64,000 nucleotides of DNA from Alkalibaculum sporogenes (GTDB lineage Bacteria > Bacillota > Clostridia > Eubacteriales > Alkalibacteraceae), in contig NZ_WHNX01000008.1 of NCBI RefSeq assembly GCF_009362815.1, positions 62,001 to 126,000 on the forward strand. The letters are read 5' to 3'. Below the pieces are notes generated by a model. It did not search any database. It was not told where the DNA came from and was given only the letters and a program-made list of their open reading frames with translations. The position numbers and the translations under genes are program-made. Below, piece by piece: positions 42,407 through 50,199 of the stretch; position 1 is the stretch's first letter; each line of letters begins with the position of its first letter.

Positions 42407-43201
42407 ATGAACTTAGTCACTGAAGATATCATCAAGAAGATTATTAAAAGTGGTAATTCCATAAAAAATGATGAATTGAGGCTTCCTTCAAATTCTATGC
42501 TAACGCCTTCTGCAAAATCAGTACTTGCTGATAACAAACTGAAGCTAATTCTCATAGATGATGATATCGACGAAGAGTTAGAAGAAAAGAATACCGAAGT
42601 AATGAATACTGCTGCAAAACTAGCAGCAAAATCTATTGGCAAGTTTCAACTTGAAAGTGGCGGTTATTTAGATCAAAAACCAGAATATATGACCCAGCTA
42701 TATGGCAACGTGCTCGTTCCCAAAGATAATAAACGAATAAAATTAAGAGGTGAGGTTGACCTCGTGATGAGTGAAATACTCAAGGTTCAGATTAGAGTCA
42801 AAGAATTAAAAGTTGATGGACTAATTTCAGATTTGCAAGAAGTCTATAATTTTATAGGTGAAATGTCAAGAGGAGAGGTCCTAAATGAGTTATTAAAGCC
42901 CAACCTGATTTTAGGATTAAATCAACAAGAAATACGAAATATGTCCCATAATCCTAAGAAGTATTTTGGTCTGGATCATTTATTTAATATTAACTACGAG
43001 ATAGGAGAAATTCCCGTTTTACTGAATTCCTTACGAGCAAGAATAAGAAAAGTAGAAATTGCTTGTTATGAAGCTTTTAAGCTTCACCCAAATGGAAATA
43101 TCACGAGAAATGACTTAATGGAAGGCTATAATAGATTGTCCTCAATTATGTACATCATAGCTCTTAAGTATTTAAGCAATCAATATAAAAAGGAGAAATA
43201 A
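42407..43201 (+). CDS. eutT: Cobalamin adenosyltransferase EutT
   Basis: 264 residues. The N-terminal module has LRLPSNSMLTPSAKSVL (about 24-40). The core has KPEYMTQLYGNVLVPKDNKRIKLRGEVDLVMSEIL (about 87-121) and LLNSLRARIRKVEIACYEAF, matching EutT. It transfers adenosyl from ATP to cob(I)alamin to make the cofactor of EutBC. The HX11CCX2C metal site of Salmonella EutT is absent: there is no CC in this protein. It therefore belongs to the class without that motif. Its stop abuts the pduL start. Confidence 0.88.
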   Translation: MNLVTEDIIKKIIKSGNSIKNDELRLPSNSMLTPSAKSVLADNKLKLILIDDDIDEELEEKNTEVMNTAAKLAAKSIGKFQLESGGYLDQKPEYMTQLYGNVLVPKDNKRIKLRGEVDLVMSEILKVQIRVKELKVDGLISDLQEVYNFIGEMSRGEVLNELLKPNLILGLNQQEIRNMSHNPKKYFGLDHLFNINYEIGEIPVLLNSLRARIRKVEIACYEAFKLHPNGNITRNDLMEGYNRLSSIMYIIALKYLSNQYKKEK

Positions 43202-43843
43202 ATGGACTGTCAATTAGAAAAAATTGTAGATATCGTTTATAGAGAAATCCTTAATAAGGTCAACGGATTAGGATATGTAGAAATTGAAGCATCAGGTAGG
43301 CATGTTCATATGTCAAGAGAAGTGGTTGAAGAGCTCTTCGGAAAAGGGTATCAACTAACTAAGGTAAAAGAGTTATCTCAACCAGGGCAGTTTGCATGCA
43401 AAGAACGTGTAACAATTGTTGGACCAAAGGGGAAAGTCTCAAACGTCGTTATTCTTGGACCTGAACGAGAGAATACACAAATTGAGGTTTCAAAAACAGA
43501 TGCAAAATTGTTAGGTATTGATGCGCCTACAAAGGAAAGTGGAAAAATAACGGGAACACCTGGAATTGAAATCAGTGCAAATGGAAAAACGATTGCTCTA
43601 GAATCAGGAGTGATTGTGGCTGAGAGACACATTCATATGAAGCCAGAAGATGCTCAGAAACTATCATTAAAAGATAACGAGTATGTTGATATTGAAGTAG
43701 TCTCAGAACGTCCAGTAGTGTTTAAAAATGTAAAGGTGAGAGTTTCTGATAAAGCGAATACCTTTATGCACATAGACTTTGATGAAGCAAATGCATGTGG
43801 ATTATCAGTAAAAACATATGGTTTGATTAAAACGAATTCGTAG
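43202..43843 (+). CDS. pduL: Phosphotransacylase PduL/EutD-type
   Basis: 213 residues. The amphipathic N-terminal helix LEKIVDIVYREILNKVNG (about 5-22) fits an encapsulation peptide. The two PduL beta-barrel zinc motifs are visible: SGRHVHMSRE (about 32-41) and AERHIHMKPEDA (about 141-152). It converts acetyl-CoA to acetyl phosphate and regenerates CoA inside the compartment. It replaces the unrelated Pta-type EutD of enterobacteria. Confidence 0.94.
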   Translation: MDCQLEKIVDIVYREILNKVNGLGYVEIEASGRHVHMSREVVEELFGKGYQLTKVKELSQPGQFACKERVTIVGPKGKVSNVVILGPERENTQIEVSKTDAKLLGIDAPTKESGKITGTPGIEISANGKTIALESGVIVAERHIHMKPEDAQKLSLKDNEYVDIEVVSERPVVFKNVKVRVSDKANTFMHIDFDEANACGLSVKTYGLIKTNS

Positions 43844-43873
43844 CCATATTAAAAAGAAGGAAAGGAGAATGAA

Positions 43874-44545
43874 ATGGATATTGAAATGCTTACCAACGAA
43901 GTTGTCAATCGTCTTCTAGATCAGATACAAATTCAAAAAAAAGAAAGTATGTATGATGAAAAAAAACGATTCCTTCAGAGTGGTGGAGATATTATTTCTA
44001 TATTAGATTATACTCCATCAGCTTTAGAGCATTTAGATGATATAAAAAATATTCTAACTTATGAGTTTTTGGTTATTGGGGAACTCTCAATGGATGAGTT
44101 GGCTGCTGTAGCAAATGGGGTAAGTATGAATAATAAAAGTGATGTAATTCGACGTTTTTTACTAAATGGTAAAAAAGTTTATATCATCAAAGATGGGCTA
44201 GAGCATAGATCATATAAAGACATAGCAGAGCCAACTTATTTCACTGTTTTTGAAGATTATGAAAAAAAAATACTTCAATATGGGATTCAAGTTATAAGCC
44301 CGATGGCTTTAGAAAAGATTTACTCAAGTAAAACTGTATCCCCTGTTATATCAGATATAAATGATTATAAAAATTGCAATGAATCATCTAGTATTCATTA
44401 TAGTACAGATAAAAAACTGATTACTCAAGAAACGGCATTAAAAATGACTAATGAAACTACTGTTTTTTTAAAGCCGAGTACTATAATAACACCTAGTGCA
44501 AGCGATGTTTTTAGAGAAAATAATATAAATATTGAATATGTTTAA
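43874..44545 (+). CDS. Firmicute eut-operon hypothetical protein (TIGR02536-like)
   Basis: 223 residues. The N-terminus DIEMLTNEVVNRLLDQIQIQKKE is an amphipathic helix with a linker, as in microcompartment cargo. The middle (about 55-145) is an alpha/beta domain with LVIGELSMDELAAVANG and KVYIIKDGLEH. The C-terminus ends VFLKPSTIITPSASDVFRENNINIEYV in composition, and the same ITPSA module occurs at the start of EutT. I know a protein of this type only from Gram-positive eut operons, without assigned function. RBS is AAAGGAG. Confidence 0.75.
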   Translation: MDIEMLTNEVVNRLLDQIQIQKKESMYDEKKRFLQSGGDIISILDYTPSALEHLDDIKNILTYEFLVIGELSMDELAAVANGVSMNNKSDVIRRFLLNGKKVYIIKDGLEHRSYKDIAEPTYFTVFEDYEKKILQYGIQVISPMALEKIYSSKTVSPVISDINDYKNCNESSSIHYSTDKKLITQETALKMTNETTVFLKPSTIITPSASDVFRENNINIEYV

Positions 44546-44607
44546 AATTATTTTTTATCAGAGATATTCATTTGTTAACAAAGAGTTAGTAAAAAAGGAG
44601 AGATGAA

Positions 44608-45627
44608 ATGCGTGATATAGTAAAATCTTCTGTAGATATAAAAAATATAAAGTATGTAAAGATGGGAATCGTCTGGGCAGTCTTGGCAGGGTTGATGTAT
44701 GGTGTTGGTCCAACATTTCAGACCTATGCATTGATGCAGGAGCCATATTTGACAACAGCATCTCTAAGTTTGATGCTCGTTCCCATGTCAATGGCAGCGG
44801 CTCAAGATCTGACAGCTGCTTTTATGGTGTTTTTAAAGAACATGAAAGCTGGAAAGCATAAAGAATATCTCAGAGTCATACGAACAAAACCAGGAAAATT
44901 TGTTATCATTGCATCGATCTTTGGTGGACCAGTGGCTTTAGGAACATATATGGCAGCAGTTATCCTTTGTGGGCCAGTCTATGCAATCACAATAACAGCT
45001 ATATTACCTGTTGTTGGTGCATTATTATCAAGAATTTTTCTAAAAGAAAAAATATCATCTCGTGGATGGTTTGGGATTGCTATGTGCATCGCGGGTTCAG
45101 CATTAATCAGTTGGATGGCGCCATCGGCAGAGGTATATCCTCATTTTTATTTAGGAGTCGCTTTAGCATTTGTAACAGCGTTAGGATGGGCCTCTGAAGC
45201 GGTAATATCAACTGCAGGAATGGATTTTATAGACCCTGAGATCGCAATTGGAACTCGTTTTGTTATATCAGGTACATTTTCTCTAATTGCATTACCCATT
45301 GTATCTGGTATAGGATTGAAATCTTTTGGATACTTTGTAGATTCAATCTTTTCCATGTCGTATGTATGGATGATTGGTGCTGCGTTCTTTGCCGGTTTTA
45401 GCTATTTTTTCTACTATAAAGCATGCAATGCAGCTGGTGCTGCTAGATCAATGGCTATCAATCCAAGCTACACTCTTGTAGCAACACTATTAGGTGTAGT
45501 AATTTTTAAGAGTACACTAAGCTGGAATTTTTTTGTTGGGTTGGCATTTATGTTAATTGGTACAATTAACGTTGTTGGTAAGCCTTCAGATTTGTTATCT
45601 CTAAGGAACTTAGAGGACGTTGAATAA
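44608..45627 (+). CDS. EamA/DMT-superfamily transporter, first of a pair in the eut locus
   Basis: 339 residues with ten hydrophobic helices arranged as two five-helix EamA repeats (GIVWAVLAGLMYGVGPTFQ at the start; FLKEKISSRGWFGIAMCIAGSALISW at the end of repeat 1; AGAARSMAINPSYTLVATLLGVVIF in repeat 2). A cytoplasmic loop of about 50 residues (KNMKAGKHKEYLRVIRTKPGK) lies between the second and third helices, which is larger than usual. Position at the end of the eut operon, with no EutH in the window, suggests ethanolamine uptake or another locus-related flux (inference). RBS is AAAGGAGAG. Confidence 0.8.
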   Translation: MRDIVKSSVDIKNIKYVKMGIVWAVLAGLMYGVGPTFQTYALMQEPYLTTASLSLMLVPMSMAAAQDLTAAFMVFLKNMKAGKHKEYLRVIRTKPGKFVIIASIFGGPVALGTYMAAVILCGPVYAITITAILPVVGALLSRIFLKEKISSRGWFGIAMCIAGSALISWMAPSAEVYPHFYLGVALAFVTALGWASEAVISTAGMDFIDPEIAIGTRFVISGTFSLIALPIVSGIGLKSFGYFVDSIFSMSYVWMIGAAFFAGFSYFFYYKACNAAGAARSMAINPSYTLVATLLGVVIFKSTLSWNFFVGLAFMLIGTINVVGKPSDLLSLRNLEDVE

Positions 45628-45644
45628 AGAAAGGGATGGAAAAT

Positions 45645-45941
45645 ATGAAAATGCCATTAAGATATAATATTATTAATCTGTTGTTAAAAAATTTAGAAGG
45701 TATGACTCCTAAAGCTTTGCACGATATATTAGATCCTATATATATAGGAGAAAAACAGTGCAGTATAGAGGCCATTGATCATCATTTGATGTCAATGAAA
45801 GGTGTTGGTCTAGTGAAAATTAAAGATGCTGTTGAAGATGATAACGGAAATCTAGATGTTACATATGTTATGACAGACTATGGAGCTACGAGAGCAGAAA
45901 AGTATATACCAGAATATCTAGTAATGTCTGTACAAGTTTAA
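45645..45941 (+). CDS. Small winged-helix-like protein between the two DMT genes
   Basis: About 98 residues. LRYNIINLLLKNLEGMTPKALHDIL, then CSIEAIDHHLMSMKGVGLVKIKDA, then VTYVMTDYGATRAEKYI form helices followed by a beta-wing: a PadR/winged-helix-like layout. The start at 45645 has AAGGGATGG at a better distance than the ATG three codons upstream. It may be a local regulator of the transporter pair or a protein-interaction domain. No closer family recognised. Confidence 0.55.
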   Translation: MKMPLRYNIINLLLKNLEGMTPKALHDILDPIYIGEKQCSIEAIDHHLMSMKGVGLVKIKDAVEDDNGNLDVTYVMTDYGATRAEKYIPEYLVMSVQV

Positions 45942-45958
45942 TAAGAAGGAGAAATAGA

Positions 45959-46963
45959 ATGGATGTTAAAAAAATAGTACATCAAAAAAATCTAAGATAT
46001 GCTAAAAAAGGGTTATTATGGGCTTTTGCCGCTGGAATGTTGTATGGAGTAACACCAACACTACAGACTTTGAGTCTTGCATTAGATCCACTAAAGACTG
46101 CATCGTTGGTCAGTCTTTTGTTGGTACCATTAATTATGGCTTGTTTACAAGATACATCTTCAGGAATTGCAGTTCTAATGAAAAATATACAGGCAGGCAA
46201 AAGTAAAGAGTATATTAGAATTCTCCGTTCAAAACCAGGTAAATTCGTCGTCCTAGCATCTTTCTTCGGTGGACCGCTAGCTATGACAACGGTTATGGCT
46301 TCAGTGTACTTAGCAGGACCAATCTATCCAATCGCGATAAGTGCTTGTTTTCCTGCTATTGGCGCAGTATTATCAAGAATTGTACTAAAGGAAAAAATAA
46401 GTATTAATGCTTGGATTGGAATCGTTTTATGCATTATTGGTGCGTTGACAATTAGTTGGATGCCACCAACAGGTGGAAATTATCCAAACTTTTATCTTGG
46501 CTTATTAATGGCGTTTATTACTGCTGTTGCATGGGCATTGGAGAATATTATTGCAACATTAGGAATGGACTTTGTTGATCCGGAACTAGCCATTGGCATC
46601 CGTGAATTTACTTCGGGAGGATTAACATTTCTGATACTCCCCGTTTTAGCTGGAATTGGGATGAAATCCTATGGAGTTCTATTTCAAACGTTACCAACAA
46701 TGGGATACGTATACATAGCATTAGCAGGACTTTTTGCAGGAGCAAGTTACTTTTATTACTACAAAGCGGCTAATTCTTGTGGTGCATCAAGAAGTATGGC
46801 ATTAAACGTTACTTATACTATATCAGCAATGATTATAGGGGTAGTGTTTTTAGGAAGCGACATCACTTTGTTATTAGTAATAGGTACGCTTACTTTATTA
46901 ATAGGAGCCATGCTTGTTGCTGGAAAACCTGCTGAACTGTTGACATTGAGAGATATAGACTAA
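45959..46963 (+). CDS. EamA/DMT-superfamily transporter, second of the pair
   Basis: 334 residues and ten helices, clearly paralogous to the gene at 44608: the same N-terminal KKGLLWAFAAGMLYGVTPTLQ, loop KNIQAGKSKEYIRILRSKPGK, VLKEKISINAWIGIVLCIIGALTISW and C-terminal VAGKPAELLTLRDI. Two divergent full-length paralogues in one operon could form a heterodimer or be a transporter pair of different polarity. RBS is AGAAGGAG. The operon ends here with a strong terminator. Confidence 0.8.
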   Translation: MDVKKIVHQKNLRYAKKGLLWAFAAGMLYGVTPTLQTLSLALDPLKTASLVSLLLVPLIMACLQDTSSGIAVLMKNIQAGKSKEYIRILRSKPGKFVVLASFFGGPLAMTTVMASVYLAGPIYPIAISACFPAIGAVLSRIVLKEKISINAWIGIVLCIIGALTISWMPPTGGNYPNFYLGLLMAFITAVAWALENIIATLGMDFVDPELAIGIREFTSGGLTFLILPVLAGIGMKSYGVLFQTLPTMGYVYIALAGLFAGASYFYYYKAANSCGASRSMALNVTYTISAMIIGVVFLGSDITLLLVIGTLTLLIGAMLVAGKPAELLTLRDID

Positions 46964-47006
46964 TTCGGTTATAGTAAATCCTTATAGTACTCAAGAAAGT
47001 AATACC

Positions 47007-47054
47007 ATAAAAGGAATACTCGAAGTAGTATAATACTTCGAGTATTCCTTTTAT
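47007..47054. terminator. Bidirectional terminator at the end of the eut locus
   Basis: A perfect 21-bp inverted repeat (arms beginning ATAAAAGGAATACTCG) around GTATAA, with A/T runs on both sides. It serves the rightward eut operon and possibly the leftward MATE fragment. Confidence 0.9.
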
Positions 47055-47079
47055 AATGTGATTAATACGTCCTTGTTTA

Positions 47080-47394
47080 TATTATAATTTAATTATTATC
47101 TAACAATTGATCATCAATGTATGATCTTTCTTCGTCTCTTATTAAAGCGTCTCTAGATAGATGAAGTTTTTTCCTTAATATAATAAAAAGTGATATTGAT
47201 AGTAATGATGTAGCAATATCAGCAAAAGGTAAAGCAAAAATAAATCCGTCAAATCCCCATAAGTTACTAAAGATAATCAAAGCAGGAATAAAAAAGAAAC
47301 CCTGTCTTCCTAGAGATAAAACAAAAGATTCTACTGATCGACCAAGCGATTGAAACATTATCATTAGTATCATTTGAATTCCTATAAATGGCAT
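47080..47394 (-). pseudogene. Duplicated 3' end of the MATE efflux gene (promoterless fragment)
   Basis: These 315 bp match 50191-50505 with one visible base difference (ACAAAAG for ACTAAAG, giving Phe for Leu). They encode the last 101 residues of the MATE protein (GIQMILMIMFQSLGRSVES onward). The copy starts abruptly within the gene, so only a C-terminal piece of two to three helices could be made. Homology ends sharply at GGCAT. The two copies are direct repeats flanking the DUF421 and CLC genes. Confidence 0.9.
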
Positions 47395-47507
47395 GCTATT
47401 TCCTCGCTCATTTGAATTTGCATTTCATCCATTAATCTACTGAATTTTAAATAAATATTGGGGAATAATAATATATAAAATAAACTCATAGGAGTGTGTT
47501 TTAATTT

Positions 47508-48215
47508 ATGGATTATTTAAAAATAACCTTTAGAGTATTCTTTATAATGGGCCTGTTATTGTTCCTTGTATTAACTACCGGGAGAAGAAAAATCGGTGAA
47601 CTTCCCGTATTTGATTTTTTAGCCATCATCATTTTAGGTAATGTTGTAGGTGCTGATATTGCTGATCCAAAGGTACCTCAATTGCCCACAGCATATGCAA
47701 TATTATTAATTGTTGGTATCCAATATCTCCTTAGTCGTTATACAATAAAAAGCAGAAAGTTCGGGAGAAAAGTTACATTTTCACCTACTGTAGTTATTCA
47801 GAATGGTCAATTTATTAAATCAAATATGAAGAAATTAAAGTATTCCGTAGATAATATACAAATGTATTTAAGAGAAAAAGGTATATTTGATATAAATGAA
47901 GTAGAATTTGCCATTGTTGAAGATAGTGGTAATGTCAGTGTGATGAAAAAGTCACAGTTTCAACCATTAACACCCTATGATATGAACATTACCACTAATT
48001 ATAAAGGAATTTCACTCCCCCTAATCATTGATGGAAGTGTATATGAAAACAATCTAACTAAGCTTAATCTTGATAAAGTTTGGTTACAAGCTCAATTAAA
48101 GCTTAATGCCATAACTAGCTTCGATGAGGCATTCTACGTAGATATAAATACACAAGGCAAGCTATATGTATCAAAAGTTGCTGAGCCTAAAGATATCATC
48201 AGGGACTTTGTTTAA
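47508..48215 (+). CDS. DUF421 (YetF/YcaP-type) membrane protein
   Basis: 235 residues: three N-terminal helices (about 7-25, 33-50 and 60-77, the first followed by TTGRRKIGELPVFDFLAIIILGNVVGADIADP), then two cytoplasmic alpha/beta domains (VIQNGQFIKSNMKKLKYS and VWLQAQLKLNAITSFDEAFYVDINTQGKLYV). The latter matches the DUF421/DUF421-C pattern of YetF and spore germination-related YrbG/SpoVA-like accessory proteins. Function unresolved. The ribosome site GGAGTG is distant. It lies between the MATE direct repeats. Confidence 0.85.
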   Translation: MDYLKITFRVFFIMGLLLFLVLTTGRRKIGELPVFDFLAIIILGNVVGADIADPKVPQLPTAYAILLIVGIQYLLSRYTIKSRKFGRKVTFSPTVVIQNGQFIKSNMKKLKYSVDNIQMYLREKGIFDINEVEFAIVEDSGNVSVMKKSQFQPLTPYDMNITTNYKGISLPLIIDGSVYENNLTKLNLDKVWLQAQLKLNAITSFDEAFYVDINTQGKLYVSKVAEPKDIIRDFV

Positions 48216-48262
48216 AAACAGGATATATAAAATTAAATATCATATATTCTAAAATATTAAAG

Positions 48263-48300
48263 ACTTCAGACGGAAATATATCCACCATCTGAAGCTTTCT
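48263..48300. terminator. Bidirectional terminator between DUF421 and CLC genes
   Basis: ACTTCAGA-GG arms pair with CC-TCTGAAG (one bulged or mismatched position) around an AT-rich loop. T-rich sequence follows on the + side. The two genes are convergent. Confidence 0.7.
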
Positions 48301-48344
48301 CTTTTTCATAGTATATATATCTTTCCTTTTATGGATGTGAAAAA

Positions 48345-49649
48345 TTATGTTTTAGTATTCTTTTTGTTTCCTTCAACAGCAGTAATTATTTCTCCTGGAA
48401 TAAGATTTAATAACCTACTTTTAGGCTCATATATTTTCTGTGAAGCGTAGATTCCATGATGCCCTGAAAATAAATAACTAACTATACAAGATATAAAAAA
48501 GAATATAATACCTTTTCCTTCAAAAAGTTCAATACTAAAAACAAAGCAGGCTATTGGTACATTTGAAGCACCACAAAATACTGCTATAAGTCCAATTGCA
48601 GCAAGAAATGATGTTGGTAAATTTACTATGTTTGATAATGTGTTTCCTAATGTGGCACCTACAAAGAATAGAGGAATTACTTCTCCACCACGAAAACCCA
48701 TTCCCATTGTAATGGCAGTAAAAACAATCTTGATTAAAAAAGCTAGCGGTGGCACTTGCCCATCAAAAGCTTTATCAATCATTGGCAAACCACGACCCAG
48801 ATATTCTCTTGAGCCCACTAAGTAAGTCAATAAAATAATAATTATCCCACCAATCATGCCCCTTATCATAAGATTTTTTAAATACTTTTCCGAAAAGTTT
48901 TTCACGCCATGCCTCAATTGACTGTACAACACACTTACAAAACTAAATATAATGGATACAAGGATAATTTTGATAATTGTCATTGTATTTATATCTGGTA
49001 TGATTTTTATAATATGATGACTGTGCTCAACTCCCCAGGATTTTGCTACAAAGTGACCTACAAAGCTGGAAACAAAGCAAGGTACTAATGATTCATATTT
49101 CATTTTCCCCAGAGCTATGACTTCCATTCCAAAAATTGTTCCCGTAATGGGTGTACCAAAGGCGGACCCAAATCCTCCACTTATTCCACACATAATTAGA
49201 ATTTTTCGGTCTAGTTTATCTACTTTAAATAATCTATTTACGCCTTGCGCTATACTTGTTCCCATCTGTATAGCGGCGCCCTCTCTACCTGTTGAGCCAC
49301 CAAGTAAATGAGTTATAAAAGTGGATACATACACAATAGGCCCCATTCTCAGCGGAACCTCTTCATTGCCGTTATGAATATATTCTAAAATAAGATCGTT
49401 TCCTCTTCGAGAGTTCGCACCATGATATCGATAAATATAGCCTATTAATATACCACCTAAGGGGAGGAGAAACAATAAAAAGTTATTTTCGTTTCGTGTA
49501 TCTGTAAGAAAATCATTTGCATTTAATAGCAAAGCGGAGGTTGAGCCTACTGCTACTCCAACGATACTTCCCCAAAACACCCATTTTATAAGAGTCGAGG
49601 TAAAAATCATATACTTAGACTTGTCTCTTAAATTTATTTTATTATCCAT
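48345..49649 (-). CDS. CLC-family channel/antiporter, CLC-F (fluoride) type by motif
   Basis: 434 residues, about ten helices. Motifs are NSRRGNDLILEYIH at the selectivity loop, GGSTGREGAAIQMG, FGTPITGTIFGMEV and MGFRGGEVIPLFFVGATLG. The RGNDLILEYIH replacement of the usual GSGIP and the GFRGGE-P loop are what I recall of the fluoride-exporting CLC-F branch, although the family is generally annotated as voltage-gated chloride channel. No fluoride riboswitch (crcB motif) is seen in the 540-bp region upstream. RBS is GGAGG. Fluoride or chloride transport, with fluoride preferred by motif. Confidence 0.8.
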   Translation of the reverse strand: MDNKINLRDKSKYMIFTSTLIKWVFWGSIVGVAVGSTSALLLNANDFLTDTRNENNFLLFLLPLGGILIGYIYRYHGANSRRGNDLILEYIHNGNEEVPLRMGPIVYVSTFITHLLGGSTGREGAAIQMGTSIAQGVNRLFKVDKLDRKILIMCGISGGFGSAFGTPITGTIFGMEVIALGKMKYESLVPCFVSSFVGHFVAKSWGVEHSHHIIKIIPDINTMTIIKIILVSIIFSFVSVLYSQLRHGVKNFSEKYLKNLMIRGMIGGIIIILLTYLVGSREYLGRGLPMIDKAFDGQVPPLAFLIKIVFTAITMGMGFRGGEVIPLFFVGATLGNTLSNIVNLPTSFLAAIGLIAVFCGASNVPIACFVFSIELFEGKGIIFFFISCIVSYLFSGHHGIYASQKIYEPKSRLLNLIPGEIITAVEGNKKNTKT

Positions 49650-49948
49650 GTTTTGCCTCCTAGTGGATATATTATAGCTTTAAATTGATTGAATATTATA
49701 TTTACAGATATTTAGTCTTACCACTATATGTTTAAAAATGTATCCTGTAAATTAATTTTTAGGTAGATATTGCCTCGATCATTATTCTGAGCGAGTTCAA
49801 GGGTGACTTTTAGTATTTAATATCTAATTTACTTACTGTTTTAAGTGCTAGTAGATATAAAATATCAAGTTTATTTTTACATATTTAAGAACTTTTTTCT
49901 CTGCCTTCGAATCTACGGAATAACTATAGATGTTACGTTAAAGCTCTT

Positions 49949-50190
49949 TTACATAATAAAACTCCCTTATAACTACAGTTAAATTATTTCAACTGTATAC
50001 TATAAGGGAGTTGTCATTTTATCTAAAGTGGTAGATATTGATACTAATAAATTTTTTTATCTTACTTAATACGCTTCTGATGCGCTTTCATGTCGTTCGT
50101 ATAGTTTGTTGTATTTTACATAATAAAACTCCCTTATAATTAACAGTTAAATAGTTTACATGTCAACTATAGGGGAGTATATTTGATAAA
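49949..50190. terminator. Two related hairpins between CLC and MATE genes
   Basis: The sequence TTTTACATAATAAAACTCCC occurs twice (near 49948 and 50114). Each copy starts a hairpin: 49961-50011 (ACTCCCTTATA/TATAAGGGAGT, with an inner TACAGTT/AACTGTA stem) and 50128-50178 (ACTCCC.../...GGGGAGT with a similar inner stem). The right one is the natural terminator of the leftward MATE gene; the left one is a diverged copy. The remaining 49650-49948 stretch is AT-rich, with only the CLC promoter region. Confidence 0.65.
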
Positions 50191-50199
50191 TATTATAAT

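Noticed and set aside
44608-46963. EutH permease
   Set aside because: Length, ten-helix EamA duplication and motifs are those of the DMT superfamily; no EutH signature segments are seen.
49650-49948. A fluoride riboswitch upstream of the CLC gene
   Set aside because: The minus-strand leader shows no GGTGATGG-like core or pseudoknot partner.
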